Positions 14,054-21,057 of a stretch of 21,807 nt of DNA are shown here, piece after piece. The notes beneath the pieces are model-generated. The model saw only the letters and a program-made list of their open reading frames with translations. It did not search any database and was not told the origin of the DNA. Made by a program: the position numbers and the translations under genes. The stretch spans positions 1 through 21,807 of the forward strand of contig DASUSF010000004.1 in assembly GCA_036375275.1 (NCBI GenBank). Reading direction: 5' to 3'. Origin of the DNA: DASUSF01 sp036375275. GTDB lineage: Bacteria; Pseudomonadota; Alphaproteobacteria; Geminicoccales; Geminicoccaceae. How positions within the stretch are numbered: position 1 is the first letter of the stretch; every line of letters begins with the position of its first letter.

Positions 14054-16453
14054 ATGAACCAGCCTGAGCGCAAGGACGCGCCGCCGACCCGGGGCCGGCG
14101 CTGGCGCCGCTGGCTCGGGTACACGGGGCTCGGCCTGCTGGCGCTCGCGCTCCTGGTCGTGGCCGGGGGCTGGTTCGCGCTCCGGAGCTCGCTGCCGCGC
14201 TATGCCGGCACGCTCGAGGTCAAAGGCCTCGCCGCTCCGGCCGTGATCCACCGGGACGCCTACGCGATCCCGCGGATCGAGGCGGCGAGCCTCGCCGACG
14301 CGACCTTCGCCCAGGGCTTCGCCCATGCCCAGGAGCGGCTGTTCCAGATGGAGTTCCAGAGGCGGCTCGGCGCCGGCCGTCTGTCCGAGGTCGTGGGCCC
14401 GGAGACGCTCGGTCTCGACCGCTTCATGCGCACCCTCGGCTTCTACCGGCTGGCCGAGGCGGCGCTTCAGCACGTCGAGCCGGAGACGCGCCGCTGGCTC
14501 GATGCCTACGCCGCCGGCGTCAATGCCTTCCTCGAGACCCGGGAAGGTCTGCTGCCGCCCGAGTTCCTGCTGCTCCGGCACACCGCGGTCGAGCCCTGGA
14601 GTCCCGCCGACAGCCTGGTCTGGATCAAGCTGATGGCGCTCGACCTCTCGGGCAACTGGCGCTCGGAAGTGCTCCGGGTGCAGCTCCAGGACCGCCTCAG
14701 CCCGGCGCAGATCGAGGACCTGTGGCCGGACGGACCGGAGGACGCGCCAGTCACTCTGGCGCTCGATGCCGGGCTTCGCGAGAAGCTCGCCGCGGCGCTC
14801 CCCTTCCTGCCGCCGCCCGGCAACGGCTCCAACGGCTGGGCGCTCGCCGCGTCGCGGACGCGCACCGGGGCGGCGCTGCTCGCCAACGACCCGCACCTCG
14901 GCATGCAGGCGCCGGGCACCTGGTACCTGCTCCGGCTCGACGCGCCCGGCTTCAACCTGGCGGGGGCGAGCCTGCCCGGCGTGCCGGGGATCGTGCTCGG
15001 GCACAACGGGCGGATCGCCTGGGGGCTGACCACGACCGGCAGCGACGTCCAGGACCTGTTCATCGAGCGGCTCGACCCGGAGGATCCGGGACGCTACCTG
15101 ACGCCGGAAGGCAGCGCCGCCTTCGAGGTCCGCGACGAGGTGATCGAGGTCCGGGACGGCGCGCCGGTGGTGCTGCGCGTCCGCGCGACCCGTCACGGGC
15201 CCGTGATCTCCGACCTCGGCGGAGCCGAGGCGGCGCTGCTCGCTCAGGACGAGGTCGCAGCACTGGCCTGGCCGGCGCTCGATCCGGACGACACCACGCT
15301 GCAGGGCCTGTTCAAGGTGATGCGGGCGGACGGGTGGGCGAGCTTCATCGACGCGCTCCGGGACGTCGTCGCACCCCAGCAGAACGTGTTCTATGCCGAC
15401 CGGGAGGGGCGGATCGGGCTCTACGTGCCGGGCCGGGTGCCGGTGCGCAGGGCGGGCGACGGCCGGGTTCCGGTGCCGGGCTGGACCGGCGCCTACGACT
15501 GGACCGGCTGGATCCCCTTCGGGGACCTGCCGCACAGCCTCGACCCGCCGACCGGCGAGCTGATCAACGCCAACAACCAGGTCGTCCCGGACGACTATCC
15601 GTATCTCCTGACCACGCATTGGGAGGCATCGTACCGCGCCCGCCGGATCGGCGAGCTGATCGCCGGCGACGAGCACGACCTCGCGCGCTCCGCGGCGGTC
15701 CAGGCGGACGTGCTCTCGATGCTGGCGCGCGAGCTGCTGCCGCGCATGCTGGCGGCGCCGGCCGCGAGCGAACGGGCGCGGGCGGCGCTGGAGCGGCTTC
15801 GCGGCTGGGACCTGCGGATGACGATCGGGGCGCCCGAGCCGCTGATCTTCACGGCGTGGTACCGGCAGTTCACCGAGCTCGCCTACCGGGACGAGCTCGG
15901 GGGCCTGCTCGACTCCTTCGGCCGGGCGCGCGGCCGGCTGGTCGAGCGGACGCTCGCGGGTTCCGGCGGCTGGTGCGACGACGTCGGCACGGCCGGCACC
16001 GAGAGCTGCGACGACCTGCTCCCGGCCGCGCTCGACCTCGCGCTCGACGAGCTCGAAGCACGGCTGGGGGATGATCCGGATGCGTGGGCATGGGGCGAGG
16101 TGCACCGGGCCGCGATGCGCCACCCGATCTTCCGGACCCTGCCCGTGCTCGGCGAGCTGTTCGGCATCTTCCCACCGGTGCCGGGCGATGGGACGACGGT
16201 CAACGTCGCCCACCCGGCCCTGCGCGACGGCGCCGAGCGCTACGCCAGCCTGCACGGCCCGAGCTTTCGCGGCCTCTACCACCTGGGCGCCCCGGACGCA
16301 TCGCGCTTCATGAGCGCGACCGGCCAGTCGGGTCATCCGCTGTCGCCGCATTTCGACGATCTGACGCCACTCTGGGTGGCGGGCGACAGCCTCCGGCTCG
16401 CCAGGATGCCGCGGGACGAGGGGCAGCGCCTCGAGCTCCGACCGCCCCGGTAG
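14054..16453 (+). CDS. Penicillin-acylase-family Ntn hydrolase, membrane-anchored
   Basis: A 799-residue precursor. Residues 21-43 form an uncleaved-looking signal anchor (LGYTGLGLLALALLVVAGGW) after a basic N-terminus. The alpha-chain part has HRDAYAIPRIEAASLADATF and AQGFAHAQERLFQMEFQRR. Autocleavage is expected before Ser259 in PPPGNGSNGWALAAS, producing the N-terminal Ser nucleophile of the beta chain; NDPHLGMQAPGTWYLL, GHNGRIAWGLTTTGSDVQDL and INANNQVV follow. The family cleaves amide bonds of beta-lactams, acyl-homoserine lactones or other acylated compounds; the natural substrate is not predictable. The anchor would place it in the periplasm. Ribosome binding site is weak. It may be co-transcribed with the HAD gene 81 bases upstream. 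Confidence 0.92.
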   Translation: MNQPERKDAPPTRGRRWRRWLGYTGLGLLALALLVVAGGWFALRSSLPRYAGTLEVKGLAAPAVIHRDAYAIPRIEAASLADATFAQGFAHAQERLFQMEFQRRLGAGRLSEVVGPETLGLDRFMRTLGFYRLAEAALQHVEPETRRWLDAYAAGVNAFLETREGLLPPEFLLLRHTAVEPWSPADSLVWIKLMALDLSGNWRSEVLRVQLQDRLSPAQIEDLWPDGPEDAPVTLALDAGLREKLAAALPFLPPPGNGSNGWALAASRTRTGAALLANDPHLGMQAPGTWYLLRLDAPGFNLAGASLPGVPGIVLGHNGRIAWGLTTTGSDVQDLFIERLDPEDPGRYLTPEGSAAFEVRDEVIEVRDGAPVVLRVRATRHGPVISDLGGAEAALLAQDEVAALAWPALDPDDTTLQGLFKVMRADGWASFIDALRDVVAPQQNVFYADREGRIGLYVPGRVPVRRAGDGRVPVPGWTGAYDWTGWIPFGDLPHSLDPPTGELINANNQVVPDDYPYLLTTHWEASYRARRIGELIAGDEHDLARSAAVQADVLSMLARELLPRMLAAPAASERARAALERLRGWDLRMTIGAPEPLIFTAWYRQFTELAYRDELGGLLDSFGRARGRLVERTLAGSGGWCDDVGTAGTESCDDLLPAALDLALDELEARLGDDPDAWAWGEVHRAAMRHPIFRTLPVLGELFGIFPPVPGDGTTVNVAHPALRDGAERYASLHGPSFRGLYHLGAPDASRFMSATGQSGHPLSPHFDDLTPLWVAGDSLRLARMPRDEGQRLELRPPR

Positions 16454-16862
16454 TGAGCGGCGAGGTGCGGCGTTCTGACGCATGAAGCGCGCATTTCCGC
16501 CAGGTTGCGGTCCACCCGATCTTCGCGCGTAAGGTAATAACCGTCGGCCAAATGGTTGAAGCGCCGCAGCTTTCGGATTCGCTTTCTGGTTGCTATCGGA
16601 GCGCCCTCCGGTTTATCCTGATGAGATTGCTGTCCCCATCCTGACGCGGCGGCTTAAGCCGGTACCACAGTGACTTGCCGGAGTTGTCCACAGGTGTGGA
16701 GGATTCTGCTCCTGAATCAGTGGGTAAGCGATCGACGTGATTTTAACTTTTCCTCTAGCGTGCCGGTTTCGAGCGGGCCTATTTTACCTCCCGTAGTCCC
16801 ATCCCAGACGCAATTCACGCTGAACGGGATTCGTCTCGTCGTGACGTGGAGCCAAAAGAACG
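16454..16862. other. 409-base intergenic region upstream of the XRE gene
   Basis: No convincing gene is visible, and base composition is less GC-rich than its flanks. It holds a perfect 12-bp palindrome CGGCTTAAGCCG (16650-16661) and a 14-bp near-palindrome TCCACA-GG-TGTGGA (16687-16700) preceded by TTG, resembling a relaxed DnaA box (TTGTCCACA). These are possible operator sites for the downstream XRE regulator. I could not place a convincing sigma-70 promoter. An undetected small RNA cannot be excluded. Confidence 0.4.
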
Positions 16863-17297
16863 ATGAACCAGCTTGCGAGTAAGATCTCGAATCGGGGGGT
16901 TGGCGGGCGCAGCCGGGCGTTGGACGTCGACCGCTATGTCAGCCTCCGGATCCGCCAGCGGCGGATCATGCTCGGCCTGACGCAGCAGCAGATGGCCGAG
17001 CTGATCGGCGTGACCTACCAGCAGGCCCACAAGTACGAGACCGGAATCAACCGGATCTCGGCGGGCCGGCTGTATCAGATCGCCCGGGCGCTCGGTGTCG
17101 ACATCAGCTACTTCTTCGAGGACGTCGATCCCGAGCGGAGCGCGGCCCCCAAGGCGCAGGAGCTGATGCCGCAGCAGCGCATGCTGCTCGAGCTCGCGCG
17201 CAACTTCGCGTCGATCAAGAACCGCAAGCACCAGGAGGCGCTCTGCCACCTGGCGCGGGTGCTCGGCGATGGCGGCGAATCCCGCAAGGAGAGTTAG
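16863..17297 (+). CDS. XRE-family helix-turn-helix regulator
   Basis: A 144-residue DNA-binding protein. Residues 24-80 are a Cro/CI-type HTH: VDRYVSLRIRQRRIMLGLTQ, QQMAELIGVTYQQAHKYETG, INRISAGRLYQIARALGVDI, then SYFFEDVD. This version, with GVTYQQAHKYE as recognition segment, is common in alphaproteobacteria, often present in several copies. The C-terminal half (QRMLLELARNFASIKNRKHQ) is helical and probably forms the dimer. Targets are unknown; the long upstream region suggests autoregulation. No strong Shine-Dalgarno lies before the ATG. The stop overlaps the convergent endonuclease V stop by four bases. Confidence 0.92.
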   Translation: MNQLASKISNRGVGGRSRALDVDRYVSLRIRQRRIMLGLTQQQMAELIGVTYQQAHKYETGINRISAGRLYQIARALGVDISYFFEDVDPERSAAPKAQELMPQQRMLLELARNFASIKNRKHQEALCHLARVLGDGGESRKES

Positions 17298-17980
17298 AGC
17301 GGCCTCCGGGCGCGCGCCGGCGACGCCAGCCGGTGCGCGCTCCGGGTGGTCTCGGGGAGCCGGAAGCGGGGCGTGAGGTCGAGCGTGAGCTCGATCGCGC
17401 GCGCCAGGCTGACCCGGTGGCCGACCGAGACGTAGAGCGGCGCGACGCCGTCGCGGGTGCGGACCAGCGCGCCGATCACCTCACCGCGGTCGATCAGCGG
17501 GCTGGTGGCGCCACGACCGCTGGCCGGAGCGGTGGCGTCGCCGGTCAGCCGCGACTTGGCGGCGCCGATGGTCGGGCGGTCGATCAGCCAGCCGAGATGG
17601 GAGGCCAGCCCGAAGCGGCGCGGATGCGCCCGGCCCTGGCCGTCGGCGACCAGGAGGTCCGGGGTCGTGCGCAGGCTCGCCAGCGCCACCAGGGCCGCCG
17701 GGATCTCGCGGAACGACAGCAGACCAGGGACGTAGGGATAGTCGGTCGGCCGGCGCGCGAGCGCGCTCTCGACCAGCTCGAGCCCGGGCAGGGCGAGGAC
17801 CGCCACCGCGGCGCGCGTCACCCGGCCGCCAGCCTCGAAGCCGATGTCGATGCCCGCGACCAGGCGCGGCGGCAGCGCCTCGTCGGTTTCCAGGACCTCT
17901 ACGGCGAGCCGCTCCTGCAGCGCCCGCGCCTCCCGGGGCGGGATGTCGAAGCGGTGCTCGCGGATCGGCGTCAGGGGCAC
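17294..17980 (-). CDS. nfi: Endonuclease V
   Basis: A 228-residue deoxyinosine-specific endonuclease. Visible residues are Asp45 in AGIDIGFE, the PYVPG wedge (82-86), Glu92 in LSFREIPA, Asp113 in LLVADGQGRAHPRRFGLASH and Lys142 in IGAAKSRL, covering the metal-binding and catalytic set. The enzyme nicks DNA near hypoxanthine, starting repair of deaminated adenine; homologues also cut inosine RNA. The start is a GTG at 17980, ten bases inside the Nudix gene, which points to translational coupling. The C-terminal tail is Arg-rich (HRLASPARARRPL). Confidence 0.92.
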   Translation of the reverse strand: MPLTPIREHRFDIPPREARALQERLAVEVLETDEALPPRLVAGIDIGFEAGGRVTRAAVAVLALPGLELVESALARRPTDYPYVPGLLSFREIPAALVALASLRTTPDLLVADGQGRAHPRRFGLASHLGWLIDRPTIGAAKSRLTGDATAPASGRGATSPLIDRGEVIGALVRTRDGVAPLYVSVGHRVSLARAIELTLDLTPRFRLPETTRSAHRLASPARARRPL

Positions 17981-18405
17981 GGCCGGCGCGAGCGCGAGCG
18001 CTCGATGATCCGGATCGTCTCGGACCAGAGGCCGAGCGCCGGCAGCTCGTCGAGCTCGAACCAGCGTGCGTCGGCGGCGTCGCTGCCGGGCGTGAGGGCG
18101 TCGCCGAGCGCCTCCGCGACGAAGTCGACCAGGGTGTAGTGGAAGCGGACCGCGCCCGCCGGATCCCGGTCGATCAGGTCGAGGGTCGCGATCACCTCGC
18201 CGAGGGTGACCTCGATCCCCGCCTCCTCCCGAATCTCGCGCCGCGCCCCCTCGGCCATGGTCTCGCCGAGCTTCTGCGCGCCGCCGGGCAGGCTCCACTG
18301 GCCGACCCGCGGCGGCCGCGCGCGCCGCACCAGCAGCACCCGCTGGCCATGCCAGACGACCGTGCCGATGCCGACGATCGGGCGCTCGGGATAAAGGCGG
18401 CTCAC
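17971..18405 (-). CDS. Nudix hydrolase
   Basis: A 144-residue Nudix protein. The Nudix box is complete, from Gly42 to Ile64: G-AQKLG-E-TMAEGAR-REIREEAGI. The strand before it (QRVLLVRRARPPRVGQWSLP, GG) resembles ADP-ribose pyrophosphatase or MutT-like enzymes. Substrate is not predictable from the box. Its co-translation with endonuclease V suggests handling of damaged or deaminated nucleotides, which is inference. The start is a GTG at 18405. It lies 58 bases downstream of the FIST gene and overlaps nfi by ten bases. Confidence 0.92.
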   Translation of the reverse strand: MSRLYPERPIVGIGTVVWHGQRVLLVRRARPPRVGQWSLPGGAQKLGETMAEGARREIREEAGIEVTLGEVIATLDLIDRDPAGAVRFHYTLVDFVAEALGDALTPGSDAADARWFELDELPALGLWSETIRIIERSRSRRPCP

Positions 18406-18463
18406 GACCGCGCTCTATGGCATGGCGGCCGGCGGGGACTCAACCCGCCTCTCGGGCGCGCCT

Positions 18464-19564
18464 TCAGGGAAACAGCGCCAGCAGGCTGCTCCAGTCGTGC
18501 AGCCGGTCGTCGAAGATCTCGCCGCTCGAGAGGAAGCCGATCAGGGGTAGCGGGCCGAGCGCCCGATGCAGCCTCCGGAGCTCGCTCGCCGGATCCTCGT
18601 ACAGCGCCCGGGTGCGCGGGCTGCTCGTCACGTACAGGCCGGCGCGGGGCGGGCGCCCGGAGAGCTGCCGGCGCAGGTCCCGAAGCATCGCGTCGAGGCT
18701 CTGGTCGGCCGCCTCGGCATCCCGCTTGACGAAGCGCAGCCGCTCGCCGCGGCGCAGCGGGCCGACGGTCGCGATCTGGCCGTTCCGCGGATCGAGGGCG
18801 AGGATGGGGCGCACCTGAAAGGGCGCGTGATCAACGGTGTCGGCGGGCAGCGCGATGTGGATGTAGCCGGTCACCCGCTCCGGCTGCAGGGCCAGGATCT
18901 CGCCCATCTCCTCGGCCAGCACCTCGAACGCCGGCCGCCCGTCGAGGCCGCCGAGCCAGGCGCCGCTCGCGGCGGTGACCGCGTGCTCCGGGCCGATCGG
19001 GGCGCAGCCCTGGCTGATGCCGACGACGACCGCGATCGCGGGATCGAGGACGAGGCCGCCGAGATCGCTCTCCGCCGGCTGGCCGAGGATGCGCATCGGC
19101 GCGCGTTGGGAGGCGGTCAGCCCGCCGAAGACGAACGCCGGGGCGAGGCCGGCCAGGGCGTGGTCGGGGAGTCCCTCGCGCAGCCGCTCGTCGCCATGCA
19201 CCAGCGCGAACGGCCGGGCGCCGGGTGCGGCGCCGAGGTCCGGCGCCAGGCGGGCGCCGTCGCCGAAGAAGCGGACATGGCGGGTCGGCCAGGGCGTGAG
19301 CATGACCGCGATTCCGCCGTCGCCGAGCGAGCTGCCTTCGCCGCCGAAGATCCCGCTCGACACGGCGCCGAGCCACGTGGCGACGGCGGTCCGGCGCCGG
19401 AGCTCGTCGACGATCGAATCCAGGGCCTGGCTCATCGGCTCGTCGACGTAGACGATCCCGATCCGGTCCCGCCCGTCAGCAGCGGGAAGGGCGCGCGCCG
19501 CGCCATCGACCGCCGCGCGCCACGTGCCGCCGCGGCCGAACGCCGCATCGAACCCTGCGCTCAC
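18464..19564 (-). CDS. FIST N- and C-domain protein
   Basis: A 366-residue protein made of FIST_N (about residues 35-190; DRIGIVYVDEPMSQALDSIV, TAVATWLGAVSSGIFGG) and FIST_C (about 205-355), ending with the typical LIGFLSSGEIFDDRLHDWSS. FIST domains are proposed sensors of small ligands such as amino acids, usually fused or linked to signalling domains; here there is no kinase, cyclase or methyl-accepting part in the protein or next to it. It has no signal peptide. Start is GTG at 19564, with a weak ribosome binding site. Likely first gene of an operon with the Nudix and endonuclease V genes. Confidence 0.88.
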   Translation of the reverse strand: MSAGFDAAFGRGGTWRAAVDGAARALPAADGRDRIGIVYVDEPMSQALDSIVDELRRRTAVATWLGAVSSGIFGGEGSSLGDGGIAVMLTPWPTRHVRFFGDGARLAPDLGAAPGARPFALVHGDERLREGLPDHALAGLAPAFVFGGLTASQRAPMRILGQPAESDLGGLVLDPAIAVVVGISQGCAPIGPEHAVTAASGAWLGGLDGRPAFEVLAEEMGEILALQPERVTGYIHIALPADTVDHAPFQVRPILALDPRNGQIATVGPLRRGERLRFVKRDAEAADQSLDAMLRDLRRQLSGRPPRAGLYVTSSPRTRALYEDPASELRRLHRALGPLPLIGFLSSGEIFDDRLHDWSSLLALFP

Positions 19565-19983
19565 GGGCAGCCGCCCGCGACGGCGACGCTACAACCGGAA
19601 GGCGCAGCAAAGGACGTGTCTGCATGCAACCAGAAGTCGATATGCGACTTGACGAACATTTCAGAAACGATACAGTACGCGCAACGTTGGTCGGTTCACG
19701 ATTCTTCGGCTCCACGGAGCGGCTGGCGTTGACGGATGAGATGGGACTTCGGGGGCCGTTCGCCGGGCGGGCGGTCCCCATCTTTCACCGACCCTAGCCG
19801 ACTTCGCCCTGAAGTTGAAGCTGCCATCGCGGTCCCCTCGCCGACGGCGCCGGCTCCTCCAAAGCGACGGGTGCTGACGAAGAACCGGGTTGCGCCTGGT
19901 CCGTTCCAGACGGTACCGGTGGCAGTGGGCCGGCGGACGGCCCCAGTCGCTCGCTACCGGGCGCGCGACCTCCCGCGGACTTG
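19565..19983. other. Intergenic region without a firmly supported gene
   Basis: This stretch separates the FIST gene from repeat copy 2. The left half has fewer G and C bases than its surroundings and contains a doubtful 57-codon ORF (19624-19797). A promoter-like pair TTGACG (19649-19654), 16 bases, TACAGT (19671-19676) is present on the plus strand, with no clear gene to serve. The right half (19800-19983) has an open frame on the plus strand, but its codon use and composition are not convincing. Confidence 0.4.
19624..19797 (+). CDS. Doubtful small ORF, unknown
   Basis: A 57-codon frame from ATG (19624) to TAG, starting MQPEVDMRLDEHFRNDTVRA. An in-frame ATG at 19642 would shorten it to 51. 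AAAGGA lies about 11 bases before the first ATG, which is rather far. I recognise no domain. The product is mixed in charge with no membrane segment. It could be a remnant, a true small protein or chance; the promoter-like hexamers inside it argue slightly against coding. Confidence 0.25.
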   Translation: MQPEVDMRLDEHFRNDTVRATLVGSRFFGSTERLALTDEMGLRGPFAGRAVPIFHRP

Positions 19984-20132
19984 CTAGAGCGGATCCCGAT
20001 ATGACGGAACCGCCTGCAAGCGGTTCCGATCGGGTGAATCCGCTCTGAACCATTGGAATGGAGCATTTACTTCCGATGAGCGGAAGGACGTCGCAGTTCG
20101 ATGCGGTTCTGCCTCATCGGAAATTGCTCTAG
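19984..20132. repeat. Double-hairpin intergenic repeat, copy 2
   Basis: A 149-bp element with the same two-module layout as 5278-5424. Module A runs from CTAGAGCGGA to TCCGCTCTG (19984-20047), inner arms CGGAACCGC and GCGGTTCCG. Module B runs from GGAGCA to TGCTCTAG, inner arms TTCCGATGAG and CTCATCGGAA. Identity to copy 1 is high in the arms and lower in the loops and the linker between modules. Both copies are in the same orientation. Confidence 0.8.
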
Positions 20133-20218
20133 CGGCGCACGCGCCAGGCCGTTCATCAGTCCGGCCTGATTCGAGACCGCCAGCTCACTCCAAACCTGGC
20201 GGGTGCCGGGACGCGGGC

Positions 20219-20540
20219 TCAGCCCTTGGCGAGCAGACGGTAGTTGGGGCGGGGTTGAGCGGGCAGGGTAGAGGTATTCGCCGGGGGCGAGCCCGACCAC
20301 GTGATCGCTGGACTCCCCCTGGGTGAGGCCGCCCGACATCGAAGTCTTGCTCAGCTTGTGCAGCGGGTTGCCGGGCGCGTCGCCGGCCTCCCGCAGTCAG
20401 AAGCCGAGCTCGTAAGGGACGTCGGCGTTGGCGACGCGAAACGTGTAGATGCCGGGCGCGAACTCGACGGGCTCGGGCTCGGCCTGCTCGAGATGGATCG
20501 ACCTGTGGCCCGGTTCACTGCCCGGCCATGGACCCGCTGG
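20219..20540 (-). pseudogene. Cupredoxin-like protein remnant (nonsense and frameshift)
   Basis: On the minus strand, HRSIHLEQAEPEPVEFAPGI and YTFRVANADVPYELGF end at a TGA (20399-20397). The same frame continues past it: LREAGDAPGNPLHKLSKTSM, SGGLTQGESSDHVVGLAPGE, YLYPARSTP; then one extra C shifts the frame and NYRLLAKG followed by TGA (20221-20219) completes it. In cupredoxin-like domains ...ELGFW-LR... followed by ...LAPGEYxYxCPxxPTPxY... is common, so the TGA probably replaces a Trp TGG codon. The N-terminal export signal is absent or unrecognisable. Identification as cupredoxin-like is by pattern only; copper ligands cannot be confirmed. Confidence 0.6.
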
Positions 20541-20580
20541 TAAAGAGTCTGGGGCAGGTTCACCGGAGGCTGGCAACGCG

Positions 20581-20697
20581 ATGACCCAGCGACCGTTTCC
20601 CCACGAGCTGATGATCGCCTTCCTGCGGCCGTTCCTCCTCCGGGTCGCGGCGGCTTGGCTCGTGTTGATTTTTTTGCTGGTCGTGACCGGAACATGA
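20581..20697 (+). CDS. Possible single-span small membrane protein
   Basis: A 38-residue frame: MTQRPFPHELMIAFLRPF followed by a hydrophobic segment LLRVAAAWLVLIFLLVVTGT (residues 19-38) that is long enough to span a membrane once. A GGAGG lies 11 bases before the ATG, slightly far. The frame is also open upstream without a better start. The gene sits in a degenerate zone between a pseudogene and another small ORF, so chance is a serious alternative. Confidence 0.35.
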   Translation: MTQRPFPHELMIAFLRPFLLRVAAAWLVLIFLLVVTGT

Positions 20698-20777
20698 TGA
20701 CCTGAACAAGCGTTAAGGTTGTACGAAGCGGAAGCTCGATCCCCTGTTTCGCCAATCTGAACGGAGGTCGAACCAGC

Positions 20778-21047
20778 ATGAACCGTCCGGCCCGACCGGA
20801 GCCAGAGCGGCTCGCCGGCCTGCACCACCGGCTGCAAGCGGTGGAGGAGCAGCTCAGAGTCCTCGAGCACGACCTGCACGCGACGCGCAATCAGCGGCCG
20901 CGGACTTTTCAACGGATCCACGCGCGCGGGGAGCCGGCGAGGAGCGGAAGCCTGCCGCCGTTGGCCCGGTCGACGAGGAGCCCGTACGTCCTGCTGCGCG
21001 GATCCACCGGCGTCATCGACGACCTCGTGCTGGAGGTCGCCGCATAG
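20778..21047 (+). CDS. Small hypothetical protein with helical N-terminal half
   Basis: An 89-residue frame. Residues 8-38 (PERLAGLHHRLQAVEEQLRV, LEHDLHA) have heptad-like Leu/Val spacing and could form a short coiled coil; the rest is Arg- and Pro-rich without a recognisable domain. GGAGG lies about ten bases upstream of the ATG. Third positions are G or C in the helical half but less so afterwards, which may mean the reading frame breaks near residue 42. It is convergent with phnX, with ten bases between stops. Function unknown. Confidence 0.4.
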   Translation: MNRPARPEPERLAGLHHRLQAVEEQLRVLEHDLHATRNQRPRTFQRIHARGEPARSGSLPPLARSTRSPYVLLRGSTGVIDDLVLEVAA

Positions 21048-21057
21048 CGAGCGCGGT

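Noticed and set aside
11681..16483. A 1600-codon open frame on the minus strand running from the aminotransferase-like gene through the acylase region
   Set aside because: Only its last 384 codons match a protein family. The rest is antisense to the thioesterase partner frame, HAD and acylase genes and is open because of GC-rich codon use.
16684..16692. TTGTCCACA as a DnaA box and replication origin signal
   Set aside because: A single relaxed match without a cluster, an AT-rich unwinding region or neighbouring replication genes does not support an origin.
19649..19676. Promoter-like TTGACG-N16-TACAGT
   Set aside because: The hexamers are reasonable, but no supported gene lies downstream before the repeat, so I mention it only within the intergenic entry.
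20067..20339. A 90-codon minus-strand ORF spanning module B of repeat copy 2
   Set aside because: Its C-terminal part (PLEQFPMRQ...) is translated repeat and its N-terminal part is the middle of the cupredoxin-like pseudogene, so it is not a gene of its own.
20397..20399. In-frame TGA as a possible selenocysteine codon
   Set aside because: The position fits a Trp in the family pattern, no SECIS-like hairpin is evident immediately downstream, and there is a second lesion in the same gene.
20397..20921. A 174-codon minus-strand ORF ending YELGF
   Set aside because: Only the last ~40 codons look coding, and they belong to the pseudogene. The upstream part overlaps two plus-strand ORFs and lacks a domain or signal peptide.
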